From: Dryocosmus kuriphilus
Lineage: Eukaryota > Arthropoda > Insecta > Hymenoptera > Cynipidae
Length of the DNA stretch: 64,000 nucleotides
Reading direction: 5' to 3'
NCBI GenBank assembly: GCA_038277395.1
Contig: CM076193.1
Coordinates: 143,457,813-143,521,812, forward strand
Positions 11,605-24,400 of the stretch are shown here, in pieces. Both the position numbers and the translations under genes were made by a program. Position 1 is the stretch's first letter. Each line of letters opens with the position of its first letter. A model generated the notes under the pieces. The model did not search any database and was not told the DNA's origin. It was given only the letters and a program-made list of their open reading frames with translations.

Positions 11605-11854
11605 TTTTAACAACTTACCAATAACAGCGAAAAAGCTTAATTTAAATAGCAAGAGTTAAGAGAGAGACAGAGCGACTCACGCGGGACTTGCTCCGTGGCA
11701 CGTTCAGACTCCATTATTCCAGCACCGACGTGTGTGATGAAGACAATCGAGCGTGCGAGAGAGAGGGGGGGAAAATAAAGAGTAGGGAGCTAATCCACGC
11801 CCAGATGTGAGATGAGAAACGGTAAAAAGTGTAATAAATAATGTTGCTCGAACA

Positions 11855-12185
11855 AAAAATAACTAAGGTCTCACACAACCCCCTTTCCCAGGTGTTGTGG
11901 GGGCGGGAAGGCACCCCTGCAACAGGTCACATAAATAACTTAGGTCACACACGACCCCCTTTCCCAGGTGTTGTGGGGGCGGAAAGGCATCCCTGTGATA
12001 GGGCACAAAAAATAACTAAGGTTTCACACAACCCCCTTTCCCAGGTGTTGTTTGTGGGGGCGGGAAGGCACCCCTGTGATAGGGCACAAAAAATAACTAA
12101 GGTTTGACACAACCCCCTTTCCCAGGTGTTGTGGGGGCGGGAAGGCACCCCTGTGATAGGGCACAAAAAATAGCTAAGGTCCTAC
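11855..12185. repeat. Minisatellite, about 75-82 bp unit, four copies plus a partial
   Basis: The tandem unit begins AAAAATAACTAAGGT and continues CACACAACCCCCTTTCCCAG, then GTGTTGTGGGGGCGGGAAGG. Copies start near 11855, 11931, 12007, 12089 and 12166 (partial). The strands are strongly C/G-asymmetric. It sits between the transposase promoter side and the right inverted repeat of the Merlin-like element, so it was carried inside the transposon. Open frames across it on both strands are repeat translations. Confidence 0.85.
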
Positions 12186-12244
12186 ACGACCTTTCATACA
12201 ATTTAAGTCGTACCGCTAAACATTTTGCAGTATTTTTGTGATTT

Positions 12245-12485
12245 TTCCTATGCATTCAGCCACCCTCGGCCTCCTTTCCAGAGTAGGGGGGGGGGGGGGG
12301 GGGGGACACATGCACTGACTGGTTACGGAAATGCGTTCAGTAACGCTCGACCACTTTTCAAAGGGGGGGGGGGGGGGCTACGTATGCACTGACTGGTTAC
12401 GAAAATGTGTTCGGTCGCGCTCGATCCCTTTTCCAAGGTTGAGGTGGGGGGGCTACACATGCACTGACTGGTTACGGAAGCGCAA
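12245..12485. repeat. Second minisatellite, about 90 bp unit with poly-G runs
   Basis: Three units share CATGCACTGACTGGTTACGG (or a close variant) and a CTCGACC/CTCGATCC segment, each with a G tract: 20 G at 12286-12305, 15 G at 12363-12377 and a shorter GGTTGAGGTGGGGGGG version in the third. Such tracts can form G-quadruplexes in single-stranded DNA or RNA and are hard to sequence, so the tract lengths are uncertain. Confidence 0.8.
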
Positions 12486-12787
12486 TCCTCATTATCTTGA
12501 ACAATAATGGTTTAAGATAAAAAGTATATAGAACATAAAAGATGTGTATTTTTATGCTGGCTACAACTTTTGTTTGAAAGATTTTTTTATATTTTGTATA
12601 TTTACTGAGATAAAACGCAAAAAACATGGTTTTTATGGTGTTTTTTTATGGTTTTCACCATGAAAATGGCCTAGTCGCCAACTTTCACTATGATTTTCGT
12701 AATCAGCGAGTCAAAATACATAAGTGTATATAGTTTCAAATAAATCTGAGGTATCCGCTATTCGGAACTTTATCCTTTTTTTGTTTG

Positions 12788-14709
12788 TAAAAAGCTTTAT
12801 TTTAGCACTAAAATAAACAATCAGCCTGCGGAGCTCGAGAAAGTTATGTACTTTTTTTATTTTTAGGAAAAAAGTTGAAAATTTTGAGGTTACGTGCAAA
12901 AGTACAATTCTATGGAAATAATTCCACGCTGCCTCATTAAATTCTTCACTTCTGCACTATAAAACATACTTTTTTTGCGTAGTAAACAAAAAAAAGACCA
13001 GAATGGAATTTTAGAAACAAAAAAAAGTCGCTATATACCAAAAAAAACCATGTCAACCAACTTAATAACAACTATTTTGCAAATCGATCAAAGATTATTA
13101 CAACAAACGACATTGTAAAGGGGATAAGATTCGCCCCAAACTCGGAAACACCTCCGCGTCGGGGGGGTTTCCGACTTCAGGTCGCATCTTACCCCCTTTC
13201 CAATGTCGTTTGTTGTGAAAATACAGAAGATTAGAAAAAAGGCAAAGAATTTGGAAAGCGGTCGGCGAAACAGCGGGGAAAAAGGCGGAGCCGTCTGTAT
13301 TATAATTAATTATTTATCAATTTATCAAATTTATCAATTGACGGCCAGGATGCAATAACCGGTCGTGCGCTGGAAACGGGTAAAACAATTGTCCAAGCTA
13401 AGAAAAAGGGGATAGAATTTTTTTTTTCGAAAATCCTTTTTTAAAAATTTGACAATATAGAGAATTAAAAACTGCATCTTTCTTTCAAAATAGGTTTTTT
13501 TATTGCATCGCTTGTTTTGTTTAAAGAAAATAAAATGTTACTTTTTTTTCGCAGTTTTTTTTTATTGAAAAATCGTGTTTTTTTAGAATCAACTCGCAAT
13601 AATGTGGCCAATTCTTGACAAAATTGGAATTTTTCTTTTTCAGTATGTAGGGGAGTCTTTTCCGCTTCCGATGATGTAGGCGAACATTTCATAAACATTG
13701 TAATTGTTTATAATAATTTAATCCGAAGAAATTACCGTGTTTTCCAAAGTTATGCTGTTAAAATTTTTCGTATAAATTGTAATATGAAAAAATCGTAAAA
13801 GCAGATACGTGAAGCAGTGTTGGGAGAAGTTTTTCGTCAAGCAATATTTTGTTTGGTCGAAAATTAAAAAAAATACGACGAGTTGAAGTCAAAAGTGCTC
13901 GCCGCTCGAATGTTTCTGTATTATTGATCTGCGTTCTTTTAAAATCAAACAGCGGAAATAGGTTCGAGCGGCGAGCACTTTTGACTTCAACTCGTCGTAT
14001 TTTTTTAAAATTTTCGACCAAGCAAAATATTGCTTGACGAAAAACTTCTCCCAGCACTGCTTCACGTATCTGTTTTTACGATTTTTTCATATTACAATTT
14101 ATACGAAAAATTTTAACAGCATAACTTTGGAAAACACGGTAATTTCTTCGGATTAAATTATTATAAACAATTACAATGTTTAGGAAATGTTCGCCTACAT
14201 CACCGGAAGCGGAAAAGACTCTCCTACATACTGAAAAAGAAAAATTCCAATTTTGTCAAGAATTGGCTACATTATTGCGAGTTGATTCTAAAAAAACTCG
14301 ATTTTTCAATAAAAAAAAAACTGCGAAAAAAAGTAACATTTTATTTTTTTTAAACAAAACAAACGATACAATAAAAAAACCTCTTTTGAAAGAAAGATGT
14401 AGTTTTTAATTCTCTATATTGTCAAATTTTTAAAAAAGGATTTTCGAAAAAAAAACTTCTATCCCCTTTTTCTTGGCTTGGACAACAGTTTTACCCGTTT
14501 CCAGCGCACGCCCGGTTATTGCATCCCGGCCGTCAATTTATCAGTTAATAAATAATTTAATTTAGAAATAAGTAATAAACCATGAATTGAAAACGACCAA
14601 TTTATTAGCTGAAAATTTTACTGATTTTCATACAAATTAATTAAAATAATAAATTTTTTCGACCTCCGCAGGCTGATTGTTTATTTTGGTGCTAAAATAA
14701 AGCTTTTTA
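12788..14709. mobile_element. Nested non-autonomous foldback element (1.9 kb) inside the Merlin-like element
   Basis: Ends TAAAAAGCTTTATTTTAGCA (12788) and its inverse ending GCTAAAATAAAGCTTTTTA (14709) continue inward as AATCAGCCTGCGGAG on both sides. The insertion splits the right inverted repeat of the Merlin-like element in its A-rich stretch; I see no clear target duplication. Most of the element is a near-perfect palindrome, about 13310-14556, whose arms of about 570-600 bp face each other across a loop of roughly 50 bp (about 13909-13962). A second small hairpin lies at 13093-13217. No transposase is encoded. Confidence 0.78.
13465..14409. other. Mirror-image 77-codon open frames in the palindrome arms
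   Basis: The minus-strand frame 13465-13698 and the plus-strand frame 14176-14409 encode almost the same 77-residue peptide, starting MF(M/R)KCSPTS(S/P)EAEKT and ending KKP(I/L)LKERCSF. They are the same DNA read from each arm, so conservation follows from the palindrome itself. I recognise no domain. They could be a captured host fragment or chance frames. Confidence 0.3.
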
Positions 14710-14776
14710 AAAAAAAAACGGAGTGAAAAAGTCCAAATCCGGAAAAGCCCCTTATCTACATAATTACCAAAATTCG

Positions 14777-17400
14777 CTAAATATAACTAATTTCAAAAAT
14801 TGGAAATACCTTTTCTAAGGGTAAGCCCTAATTTTAAATAATCTGTGTGTGTGGGAAAAATGCATGAAGCAACGAGATCGAGAGTGAGGGTCTGTTCGTA
14901 ACTCAATGGGCCCCACGGTCACCACGAAGCTGTTGTTCCTGTATTTTCTACGGTACACAGGGATCGATATTCGCAGCCATTTTTCCATATATCAAATCTA
15001 ATCCACCGCAGATAACCTCTATTCATAATAAATAGTAAATCATTAACAAAAATCACACAATTTACTTAAATCTTTAGAAAAAAACTGTAGATCAAAAAAT
15101 GTAAGAAGTCACGGAAATCAATATATAAGAACAAATCCTCCATTTAGTTCATTTTTACACCCCTAGATTCCCTTATCCTAATAATCTGGAGTATAATGCA
15201 CGTGAACTAGATCATGGTTTTATAAAATACATGTAAAAATACTGCATGTGTAATATACAATATGTACTTTCATTGTTAGGATATACCGTAAACAATGTAT
15301 TATTTGTAAAATACATGTACACTATGTGATGATACATAATATATAACATATATTATGTAATGTATATTTATATGATTACTAATAATTAATCTTTCTTATA
15401 CGAAAAACACCTTCGTATGTATGCTTTCATGCATAAAAAAGTCCGCGCATTCTATTTATGTCCATATTTCATACGTACATAATAGGAAATGAAATATGTG
15501 CTAAAATTATGAATACACTGAAGATTTTAAATAAATATTGTCATCTCATTTGACATTAAAGGTAGAAAATGCGATCCATGTCTGACATAATAATTTACTA
15601 TTAGACATAATTGTTTCATGTATAAGAATATGAATTAAACCTTACATAATAAAATAAATATAAAAAATATCAAACAATGTTTAAATTCAAAAACTAAAAA
15701 ATAACATACAACATTTTGAACTTTATGAAGCATTTATCCCTTTTTGAACAGCAACATGATTTACTTTTATTATGCGCGCGACTTATGTTATTATGGATTC
15801 CATGATGCAAAGAATGACTAAATAAAAAAAAAACGTATGAATAAAGAAGACTTACCCACCTCTTGGCTTGATGCTCTCACGACAAACGAGTTCCACATTC
15901 CCAGGAAGAGGATTATTACCTATACACTATCCTTTACACAAATGTTTTCGAAACAGATTCCTGACTATACGAGTCCGGCAGTCGGATTAACTTTACTTTT
16001 ATAATTAATTAAAAGCAGGCACGGTTTTTTCACTTTTTCGAGGATTAGTTTTATTAAAAAGGTTAAAATATGGAATTTTTTGAAGGGCTTTTTGTGAATA
16101 TCGTGGTCACGCACGTACTAACACTGTGCTGTAGGAAAGTCACCGTGCTACTGCCTACCCTGCCTACTAGGCACACGCACAGCCGGTGCAGCTAGGCGCA
16201 CGTGCGCTCGTCTCGTTTGCGCACGCCATCTCCCATTTTAATTCTTAAAAATATAGTTTTTACTTTTTAGTCAAATATAATTTATTTCGCGGGGACAAGT
16301 CAGAAAATCATTATTATCAAATTTTTAATAGAAACTCTATATTAGGAATTACAATTTTACAATAATTGAAAAATTTCCTGTAAAAAAAAAGATCCTTTTT
16401 AATAAATAATAACATATAAAATTATACAATTTGTTTTTAAATTTTTTACATATTTTTCTTATCTTTTTAAACCTTAAGACCTGTTTAAAATTTAACCCTT
16501 ATGGTATTTCTTCTAAAAAAATCATAAAAATATTGTCATTTCCCCAGTGGAACTGTATTCTTGGAATAAAATGCAATACATTCCAAGAAATTACAATAAT
16601 ATGAAAACTGTAATTTTGGTAAAAAATTTTACTTTTAAAATTCTACAAAAGCGTCCAGATTCTAGCAAAAAATCTACATGTTTTTGATCATTTTCTACAA
16701 TTTTTAAAGATTTAAAAATAATAATGGAACAAATCTACTAGAATTGACCATATTTTGCCAAAAGTCGGATACTTTTACAAAATTTTACAAGTTATTATAT
16801 CCACATTTTACAAAAAATTACAAGTTACAAATTATTTTAATTGATTAACCTTTATTTATAATTATTCTATTAATTTAATATTTTATTAATAATTATTAAT
16901 AACTTAATTTCATTAATTATAATTATTACTTTATGGTTCAGAATTAAATTTAAAGTAATGTTATCATTAGAATTAGAATAAGAAACAAATATTTACTATT
17001 TGATGCATTTTTTTGCATTATAATTTATTAATCTAAGTATATAATTGTTAAAATACTAAAAAACAGACTTAGCATATACTACCCTAAATATAAGTCTCTT
17101 TAAAAACAAAAAATTATTAACAATAAAAAAAGAATGAGATACCTTGTCCACAAATTTCTCTCATTTAAATTTTACCACAGAATAGGGATCACCAAATCTG
17201 CATTATCGACCAAGGATAAACCCGATGACGTAATGACGTGCACCTCGACTCTTGAGGAAGTGAAAAGATCTTTTTCCACAAAAACTCACATTCGAAAACT
17301 GCACTTTTCACTTTTTACTTAAAAAATGAACTCTCATTTTTCAAAATTGCCCCTTTCATAAAGAATTAACCATAAAAACTGCCCGAAATTCACCGTCCTA
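14777..17400. other. Intergenic region upstream of Sec24C/D
   Basis: AT-rich with no gene recognised. A more GC-rich patch at about 16100-16225, with several CACGTGCGC-like and GCGCACG motifs, looks like a small CpG island or a promoter for an unannotated transcript. Two CRE-like half-sites occur at 17224-17243 (GATGACGTAATGACGTGCAC). A 62-codon frame at 17134 shows no family features. Confidence 0.4.
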
Positions 17401-17404
17401 ATTT

Positions 17405-17590
17405 TTGTCATGACGTGTCCCGTCAGCGTGTAGTGAGCGCATGCGCAATGCTACCTTACGTGGCAAAGGCAAGCAGTTCGCTGTTGCACCTAAATAATTT
17501 CCTTTCTAATTTAACTAATAATTAGTTGTGAGTACGTTCACTTTTGTTATGGTACCTTGGAAACGTTTAACAATTTTTCGTGAGTATTGA
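17405..17590 (+). promoter_or_regulatory. Probable Sec24C/D promoter and 5' leader
   Basis: GCGCATGCGC at 17437-17446 is a perfect NRF-1-type palindrome. TTACGTGGCA at 17456-17465 (inverse TGCCACGTAA) resembles the core bound by CREB3-family factors; in Drosophila the family member CrebA drives secretory-pathway genes, which suits a COPII subunit. TGACGTGTC lies at 17411-17419. Candidate splice donors GTGAGT follow at 17528 and 17580 and could end a non-coding first exon joined to the acceptor at 18463. The transcription start is not determined. Confidence 0.5.
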
Positions 17591-18471
17591 AAACTTTTCT
17601 CCTCCTTTTTTAATCCAGAAGTCGTCATTTCTCAACATGGAAGTTACATGCAAAATGGCTTTAAATACTTCATCCACTTTTCCGTCAATGTGGCATTTAA
17701 TCATGCTCTAATTTAACAGATTAGAATCAGAGATAATACAAATTTAGTTTCCTCCTAATTCAATTGTTCTAAGTCATCAAAATCTTTCTTCAGAATGTTT
17801 ACCATTCTAGGTTATGATGAACCTGTCATTTTCGAACAGTATATATTTTTAGATTCTTCGTATTTATCCATTCATAGTATTTAGTTATATCAATATTGTT
17901 ATATTGGAATAACATTCTGCTAGTGTTTTAATTTTATTTGGTCTCAGCTGGTTTCATTTTTGTTCCGGGTGTCTTGTAAAAATAACCTATCGAATGTAAA
18001 CCAGTTTTTGAGACTACAGTGAAAGGAAAGTGGAGTGGGCATTTTTTAATCGTTAAATCTCGTTTTATTGTTGTCATGCTTACATATGGGTGCTTTGTAC
18101 TAATTTAAATCGCTCCATAGGAATTTAAGAATTATAGGAAATTTTTAGAAGAGATTTTTTGGGCCATATGTTCGATAAACCAGGAAAACTATGAAGAAAG
18201 TATTGTGTTATTTAAATTGTTTCGAAGTATTTGTAATTATTCGTGTTTTGTTCCATATTTGAGGTAAACTTTGATTTCTTAAATATCTTCACTAATTATT
18301 CGCTTATTAAGTAGATGCTATTATTATGCATCTCTTCATTCGGAGAAATACAAATTAATTTGAAGTAGAAAGTTATTTTATTTAGAATTTGGAGAATTCT
18401 TTTCAGTTATAAAATATTCATAAATTAAGAGTTTTAGAATGTTTTTTTCGTTTATCTTTTCAGAATAAAAA

Positions 18472-21400
18472 ATGAATCCACAATATATTCATCAGCAGCA
18501 ACAGCAGCAACCTCCATTTTATGGAGGTGCACAAAATGCACCACCTTTTGGGGAGTTGAATGCAAACGTTCCGCCAAATATGATTAAAGGGCTCCACAAT
18601 CCACAAACTTATCCCCCTCAAAAACCTATGGTTGGACCACCGCCTTCTGGAAATATGCCACCACTACCACAAGCTCCTTACTACGAAAATAATGCACAAG
18701 GTAATTATTTTTTTTTTGTAAATTTGGAAAGGTAGGAACTTCATTTGAGTATCTAAAAGTGTTCAAATTTTCCTCGGAGTCAAAAAATAAATGTCTGAAT
18801 TATGAATTAGTTAAAAACTAGATGAAACAAGTTAAAAAAGTAATATGAGGAGTAATTATACAAATTTTTTAATTTTTGAGTAAGGATTAGTAATAAAATT
18901 TTTTTAAATGTTTATCCACTTAAAACTAGTTAAAAACAAATTTAATATTACTTTGATTTAATTTTTTCTTTAACAAAATTGAGGACTAATGTCAACAAAA
19001 GAATCTTTTTTTGATGGTAATAAATGCTTTCACAATTCTTTTTATTTTTCAGGACAACTTTCGAACGCGCAGCCTGATTTGCACCCAAACACACAGGCAC
19101 ATCCTCCTGTAAATCAAAATAATTTAGTTAATCAAATGTCAAATATCTCCTTGGGAAATATGCAAAGGCCACCCTCATCCGTAAGTTTTCAAAACTATCT
19201 CCAACTGCATTTCCTACTAGAAACTTACCTTATTCTTTAACAAAATCCAGCTTCAATACTTTAAATGAATCTTAAAAATTTACAGCAAAATTTTTCTCAT
19301 CCTCCCGAAAAAGGAAACCTTATATCGTCAGCACCATCGAATGTGAACGGTTTTAAACAGTCTCACAGATCACGTGCCTCAAGGAGCAGGTAATTTACTT
19401 ATTAATGGTAGGAACATACGTTTTGAGTATTTAGTTTTAGAAAAATATCTTTAAAAATATTCAAGAAAACTGCAGCTGTACTGTGATAACTCTAAATAAG
19501 ATTAATTTTTACACATTCTAAAACAGAAGCAGAACCAGGAGGTCCTCCCCTGGGTAAAACGGCGCCCTCATCCCAGATTCAAGATTCTCACCCACCGATG
19601 CAGGATAATCAAGGGCCTACCTCTCAAAGTCTTCCATTCCCAGGACAGTCATCAAGTCCCAGTCCTCAATATCCTGGTCAACAGCAACAAATGAGACAGC
19701 AGCAATATCCTGGACAAACGCCTTTTATGAGGAAGCCTGGACAAGGACCTCCTCTCCCTGGATCTCAAAATCAATACCCTCCTTCCTCTCTTCTTCCAGG
19801 TCATAAAAACATCTCTGGACCACCATTGCCCGGACAGAATCTTGCTGGTCCCCCAGTGCCAGGACAACAAAACCAACACTTACAAGATCATCAACATTCA
19901 TCCAATCCATTGATGGGCCAGCAGAATTTTTCTGGAACCCCAATGTCCGGTCAGAAAACTTTTCCTGGACAACAAAACTTGGCTGGTCCAATCTCCGGGC
20001 CTCCTTTGTCCAGTCCTCCGATTGGTCAGCAAAATTTTTCAGGACCACCATTGCCTGGACAACAAAATTTATCCGGTCCTCCAATGCAAGGACAACAAAA
20101 CTTGGGACCTCAAATGCCTGGACCTGGACATTTTCCTGGACAGCAAAATCTCTCCGGTCCTCAGCAAAATCTTTCCGGTCTTCCTCCACCTGGACAGCAA
20201 AATTTCTCCGCTCCTTCTTCAATCAGTCAACCAAACATCCAGCCTCACTTGGCAGGTCCCCAGTCCCAGGGAATGAACCAATTTAACCAAGCTGGACCGA
20301 AATACATGTCAGCTCCGCCTTTGCCGGGACAACCAACTGGAGCAGTTGGAATGAACCGACAACAGGTGATGCCGGGATATCAACAGCAACAGCAAGGTTA
20401 TCAGCAAGGTTACCAAAATCCACCAGACATGTACGCGAACCAGAGAAGTCCATACCAAACGGGAGTTCCAGGAGCCGGTGGATATCAGCAAGGAATGCAG
20501 CAACAGCAACAAGCTCGGCGACTTGATCCTGATCACATGCCTAGTCCAATCCAAGTTATTCTCGACGATCAACGAGCACGAGGAGGTGTCTTCGCTACTA
20601 ACCAAAAGGGACTCATTCCTCCCTTGGTAACGACAAAGTTCACAGTCCAGGATCAGGGAAATGCCTCTCCGAGGTACGTGAGATCGACAATGTACACTGT
20701 TCCAACTACAACGGACGTAATGAAACAAACAAGTGTTCCTTTCGGTTTAATCCTGAGTCCGATGGCTCGAGTGGTAGAAGGAGAATACGAGCCGCCAATT
20801 GTAGACATGGGAGAAATTGGACCTGTGAGATGCATTAGATGCAAAGCTTACATGAGCCCGTTCATGCAGTTTATCGACTCAGGAAGAAGATTCCAGTGCA
20901 TGTTCTGCAAAGCCACGACCGAAGTTCCTGCTGAATATTTCCAGCATTTGGATCACACTGGCCAGAGGATGGACAGATATGAAAGACCGGAGTTGATGCT
21001 CGGGACTTACGAGTTTATAGCTACGAAAGACTATTGTCCAGAGAACAAATTTCCGAAACCTCCGGCCTTTATTTTCGTTATCGATGTGTCTTACAATACA
21101 GTCAAGTCCGGCTTGGTGAATCTGATTTGCGCGGAGATGAAGAACATTATTCGGAATCTGCCGGTTGATGCAGGTCAACAAAGGACGAACATGAAAGTTG
21201 GATTTATCACGTACAATAACACGGTTCACTTTTACAATATCAAGGCTTGTCTTGCCCAGCCGCAAATGATGGTTGTTGGCGATGTCCAGGATGTATTCAT
21301 GCCTTTGCTGGATGGATTTTTGTGCGATGCTGAAGAGAGTGAAGCTGTCATTGACAGTCTCATGATTCAGATACCGACGATGTTTGCGGATACCCGGGAA

Positions 21401-24400
21401 ACTGAGACGATTTTGGCACCGGCGATTCAGGCTGGTTTGGAAGCCTTGAAGGCATCCGAGTGTTCTGGAAAACTGTTGGTGTTCCATTCGTCATTGCCGA
21501 TCGCTGAAGCTCCGGGAAAATTAAAAAACAGGGATGATAGGAAATTACTAGGAACGGAAAAAGAGAAAACGGTTTTATCCCCTCAGAATACCGTCTACAA
21601 TCAACTGGGTCAAGATTGTGTCGCAGCGGGATGCAGCGTCGACCTTTACATTTTCAACAACTCCTACATTGATCTAGCAACCATCGGTCAAGTTTGCAGA
21701 CTTACAGGAGGAGAAATATACAAATATACATACTTCCAGGCTGATATCGACGGAGAAAGATTAATCACAGATGTCATCAACAACATCTGTAGACCTATTG
21801 CATTTAATGTTGTCATGCGAGTAAGAACATCGACCGGAGTGAGGCCTACAGATTTTTACGGTCACTTTTTCATGTCGAATACGACGGACATGGAACTCGC
21901 GAGTATAGATTGCGACAAGGCAGTCGCAATTGAAATAAAACACGACGACAAACTCGCCGAGGAAGAAGGGGTTTATATCCAGGCAGCACTTTTATACACG
22001 TCTTGTGGAGGAGTTAGAAGGTTGCGTATTATTAACCTTAGTCTGAAAACCTCCTCTCAAATGGCTGAACTTTATCGGGCCTGTGATCTGGATGCAATTG
22101 TGAATTTCTTCTCCAAGCAAAGTAAGTAAATTTGGTAGATCAGAGAGATTTAGAAGAATGGGTAGGAGTGGAGTTCGGATTATTTATGAGAATTTGAATT
22201 TTTGTTCAGGTATTTTCAAGATATTGGAACATTCGTCAAAGGTGGTGAAGGACAACTTGGTTTCGAGATGTGCGAATATGTTGGCGGCTTACAGGAAAAA
22301 TTGTGCGGCTCCAAGCAGCGCCGGACAATTAATACTTCCTGAGTGCATGAAGCTTCTGCCGCTTTATGTTAATTGTTTAATGAAGAGTGACGCAATTTCT
22401 GGTGGTAAGTAATTTTAATTTTGAAATAATACTGTTACCTGATGAACAAAAGTTAGAAGGTTTTAATTAACACTTGATAGAATTAGACTTTATATTTTGT
22501 GTTTGATAATTAGTTTTTATGTTTTATATAATTAATGGTATTTAAAATTTCCAAATAGTTTGTTGTCCACAAGTTTGAATAATTATATTTTCAAATGTTT
22601 CATCTGTCTTATGCCTTACTCTAAATATTCATATTTTTTTAAGAATAATATTTTCTGAATGTCTAAGTTGTTTAATTTTGAAGTTCTAACCTTATAAATA
22701 GAAAAAATAAAATTCTAAGGCTTCAAAATAAGACTTGTTTTCAAGCCTTAAAACTTCAAAAAATTCTACAAAGAATTCTGTACAGAAGAATTTCCATTTA
22801 AGTTTAAATTAATCAATTTCAATACTACAAAGAATTTTGTACAGAAGAATTTTTATTTAAGTTTAAATTAATCAATTTCAAGATCCAGGTCTTCAAAATT
22901 AGATTATTTACACTATATGAAATTGGAAGTCTTCTATATTATATAATTTAAATATCAAGGCTTTCAAAATCTTTGAAATTGATTAATTTTTAACTTTTTA
23001 AATTTAAATCGTTCAAAATTTCAATTTTAAGAAATTTCAATTAAAAATTCTTTAATTTCAGACGATCTCGGTTTCAATTTAATCAATTTCTAACCCTTAA
23101 AATTCAGAGATTTTCGGAAATTTTAAATACAAACTGTTCTATTTCAAACAATCTTAACTTCAATTTATTTAATTTTGAACTCATTAAATTAAAAGTTGAT
23201 AAATCTTTATGACTTTTAGCTGCTTTTAGTTTAAATGTGACAGCATTTATTGATTTCAATTTTGAGTCAAAAATTCTTTTTCATTTAAGATTGAGATTAT
23301 TTTGCACTTTAATAATTTTGAATTGAAAGAGAAGACGAATTGAAAGAAAGAATAATTTCAAACTTTCAAACGCTTTTAATTTGAGGTGCTTAAATTTCGA
23401 ATCCTTTCAGTTGGAAATTGTCCAATTTTCGATCTTTTAATATGTAATTATTTAATTTTGAACTTCTTCGATGTAAAATCCTTCGAAATTTCAATTTTCG
23501 GGCATTTCAATAAAACAACTGTTGTACTTCAAGCAATCCTAATTTCAATTTGTTTAATTTTGTACACGTAAAATTTAAATGTGATAAACCTTTACGACTT
23601 TTTATTAAAATTAAACAACTTTTACCGATATAAATTTGAAACAAGCAATTCCCATTAATCTACAATTGAGCTTTGTACTTGGAAAAATTTTAATTGGAAG
23701 TTATTTAATTTCAAACGCTTTTATTTTGAACTTATTCAATTTTGAACAATTATAGTTTCGAAATTATATAATTTCAAATCCTTTCAGTTAGAAATTGTTT
23801 TAATGTAAGCAAATCTGGTCAAACTTTTAATCTGCCTTTATTAAATTTTGAACGTTCTTAATTTAAAATCGTTCAAAATTTCAATTTTTAGGGATTTCAT
23901 TACAAGCCTGTGTAATTTCAAACGTTGTTAATATCAATTATTTTAATTTGAAACACTTAAGATTTAAAATTAGGAAATCATTATGATTTCAGTTAAAAAC
24001 TGAAAAACCCTCAACGATTTAAATTTAAAACCTTTGAAACGAAACAGTTTTATTGTAGTAATTGTTTTCCATTTGATATACTACGATTTTGATCTATTTT
24101 ATTTTTAGTTATTCAATTTGAATCAATTTTGAATTCTCATAAATTATTTAACTTCAAATTTCTTGGCTTTAATGGGTTTTAAACTAAAATGCTCAATTTT
24201 ATAACACTACACTTTGAAGCTTTAAATCAAATTTATTTAACTCAAAATTGAATTTTTTATACTTTTACTTAATAAAATGAAATTTACATACTTTCTAATG
24301 CTTTTAAATAGTTGAATCTTAGATTTGAGATCTTAATTAACAAAAAGTCTTCGATACAATTTTTTTCAGGTGCAGATATGACGATCGACGACAGATCTTA

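Larger units (their letters stand above)
10087..14768 (-). mobile_element. Merlin-like (IS1595/IS1016-related) DNA transposon with long terminal inverted repeats
   Basis: The outer ends GGTAATTATGTAGATAAGGG (10087) and its inverse ending ..CTACATAATTACC (14768) are flanked by a near-perfect 8-bp target duplication, AAAATTCA (10079-10086) and AAAATTCG (14769-14776). The inverted repeats continue inward: 10087-10414 matches 12503-12787 plus 14710-14768, so the ancestral repeat was about 330-345 bp. The right repeat is split by a nested 1.9 kb element. Without it the transposon is about 2.76 kb. An 8-9 bp duplication and an IS1595-type transposase fit the Merlin superfamily. Confidence 0.8.

Noticed and set aside
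11841..12166. Repeat-peptide ORFs on both strands
   Set aside because: Translations of the 78-bp minisatellite; the periodic peptides simply follow the DNA repeat.
11855..12485. CRISPR-like array
   Set aside because: Units are contiguous tandem repeats without unique spacers, in a eukaryotic transposon.
13849..14037. 62-codon ORF across the palindrome centre
   Set aside because: It reads into its own inverse (RRVEVKSARRSN.. then RRALLTSTRRI), as expected for hairpin DNA.
19725..20222. 165-codon antisense ORF under Sec24
   Set aside because: A shadow of the repetitive Pro/Gln coding sequence read backwards; the sense frame is clearly Sec24.
20879..21487. 202-codon antisense ORF under Sec24
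   Set aside because: It lies opposite the zinc-finger/trunk exon; codon bias of the sense frame explains it.
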